Below, piece by piece: positions 63,069 to 64,000 of a stretch of 64,000 nucleotides of DNA. Below the pieces are notes generated by a model, which did no database searches, was not told where the DNA came from, and was given only the letters and a program-made list of their open reading frames with translations. The position numbers and the translations under genes were made by a program. Source of the DNA: Candidula unifasciata. Taxonomy: Eukaryota; Mollusca; Gastropoda; Stylommatophora; Geomitridae. The stretch is taken from NCBI GenBank assembly GCA_905116865.2, contig CAJHNH020000819.1, positions 220,001 to 284,000 of the forward strand. Direction: 5' to 3'. Within the stretch, counting starts at the first letter, position 1; the number at the start of each line of letters is the position of its first letter.

Positions 63069-63836
63069 TGTCACAAACCTCTGGTATGACCTTGCCGGTC
63101 CGTGGCTCGCTAACTAGGCCTATGACAGACAGACTAACCTACAACACACACTGAACCCGAACGCACACAGAGCACACACGACAATCTTTATTGGAAGTAC
63201 AGGTAATACATAGACAGTTGACTTCCCGCCGTGTGGCCACCTATTGCCTGGACCCTCTGGCTGGACGGGCTTTACAATCGCCCCGTCCCCAGTACGTGCG
63301 ACAGGCAATACTCTGGTGTACAAACCACAATCCGGCAGGATACGCTCTCTTCTATCGCCACGCTGACCCAATCAAACTGTCACAGTCTCTGTCCTAGTGC
63401 AGGGTCAGAGTGTCCAGGTTAGCCACTCTCTCACAGCACATATACATAAATACTCTACACAAGAACTATCCTATCCTAACACAAAACTGTACATAAACTA
63501 TCCAGTCACTAACAGAAATATATCCTAACTTTAATACTATAACATAAACTATCCAGTCACTAAACGTCCTCTCTTCCTGACCGACGCACACCGAATGTCC
63601 TTCTTCCTTCTCCCTCGTGTCTCTTGACCCCGTTCACCAGCTCAGTCCCAGAAGCAGTCATCGTGTTACTAAAACACAGTTCAAGCTTTCTTGCTTTATC
63701 CTGAGCGCTGGTTTCGCCGTGCGATCACAGAACGGACTCGACCAGTGACGGCCCTGACCTCTGTGTCAACCCTGGGTGCACACCTTACGGTGTGGTACAC
63801 TGACTGTACTTAATAGGGTTGTGACACTAACAAACC
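63069..63836 (-). repeat. 5' LTR
   Basis: 768 bases, co-linear with the 3' LTR. Differences are almost all one- or two-base indels. Confidence 0.9.
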
Positions 63837-63945
63837 TAACTAACTAACCTAACAAACCTAACTAACTAACCCAATCTAACCTAACTAGCTAGCTAACTAA
63901 CTAACTAACTAGCTAACTAACTAAATAACTAACTAACACGCCCAC
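63837..63945. repeat. (CTAA)n/(CTAAC)n repeat
   Basis: Degenerate CTAACTAACTAAC array. The same repeat lies left of the element at 55187-55219, so the LTR element inserted into it. Confidence 0.9.
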
Positions 63946-64000
63946 ACACACACAGTATGACAGTTGTCAGATGAAAAATACCTTTATATGAATAAAGTTA

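Larger units (their letters stand above)
55220..63836 (-). mobile_element. LTR (Gypsy-type) retrotransposon, full-length but pol-deficient
   Basis: Two LTRs (55220-55990 and 63069-63836) begin TGTCACAAAC and end GTTTGTGACA or GTTGTGACA. They are bounded by CTAAC at 55215-55219 and 63837-63841. Orientation is minus: the 5' LTR is the high-coordinate copy. Order inside: leader about 1.4 kb, gag-protease (61687-59254, one frameshift), then remnants of RT thumb (58262-58680) and RNase H (57992-58204), then about 2 kb of AT-rich sequence without integrase. A polypurine tract adjoins the 3' LTR. The flanks are CTAA-rich, so the 5-base duplication is not independent evidence. Probably non-autonomous. 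It lies on the upstream side of the orphan gene end, perhaps in an intron. Confidence 0.9.

Overview
This window is animal nuclear DNA, most likely from a lophotrochozoan and probably a mollusc (inference). Coding exons are short and split by large introns with GT-AG or GC-AG borders. About three quarters of the sequence is microsatellite, minisatellite, tRNA-derived SINE, LINE relic, inverted-repeat transposon or LTR element. There is no bacterial gene organisation, operon or CRISPR array. A 17-base run of N at 9268-9284 shows that this is a draft assembly.

Three cellular loci can be built from splice borders whose reading phases agree. (1) Plus strand, 2916-9419: the 3' part of a calponin/transgelin-type gene in four exons. 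The first visible exon is the linker that normally follows a calponin-homology domain. The next two exons encode 28 consecutive calponin-like (CLIK) actin-binding modules, 26 of them in one uninterrupted 3.1-kb exon. A short last exon gives the C-terminus. The CH-domain exons lie upstream of the window. (2) Minus strand, 33272-13909: a complete ten-exon gene of 1593 coding bases for a 530-residue secreted or membrane protein. It has a signal peptide, three Ig domains, one fibronectin III domain, a Ser/Asn-rich stalk and a C-terminal hydrophobic tail that looks like a GPI-anchor signal. This is the layout of the insect klingon/wrapper adhesion proteins. (3) Minus strand, 54359-52549: the last two exons of a gene I do not recognise.

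Layout: 1-2915, intron or upstream sequence with short repeats; 2916-9419, the calponin-repeat gene, with an hAT-like element in one intron; 9420-13763, intergenic, between the two convergent genes; 13764-33272, the Ig/FN3 gene, whose introns hold a 1.8-kb minisatellite, two oppositely oriented GAA/TTC tracts around exon 9, an RTE-type LINE, SINEs and a SINE-interrupted minisatellite; 33273-52548, an accessory stretch of SINEs, LINE relics, a foldback element, a palindromic MITE, a TIR element with a nested RTE copy, and a 51-bp minisatellite; 52549-54359, the orphan gene end; 54420-55130, a 16-bp minisatellite; 55220-63836, a complete LTR element on the minus strand with gag-protease but only pol remnants, set in a CTAA-rich repeat that runs almost to the window end.

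The most notable signals are the 28-module calponin protein with its recent 840-bp internal duplication, the fully phase-consistent Ig/FN3/GPI gene with complementary repeats flanking one exon, and a non-autonomous LTR element that keeps gag, an intact protease motif and a second protease-like domain without the catalytic motif. Gene names are left blank where only a family can be supported.
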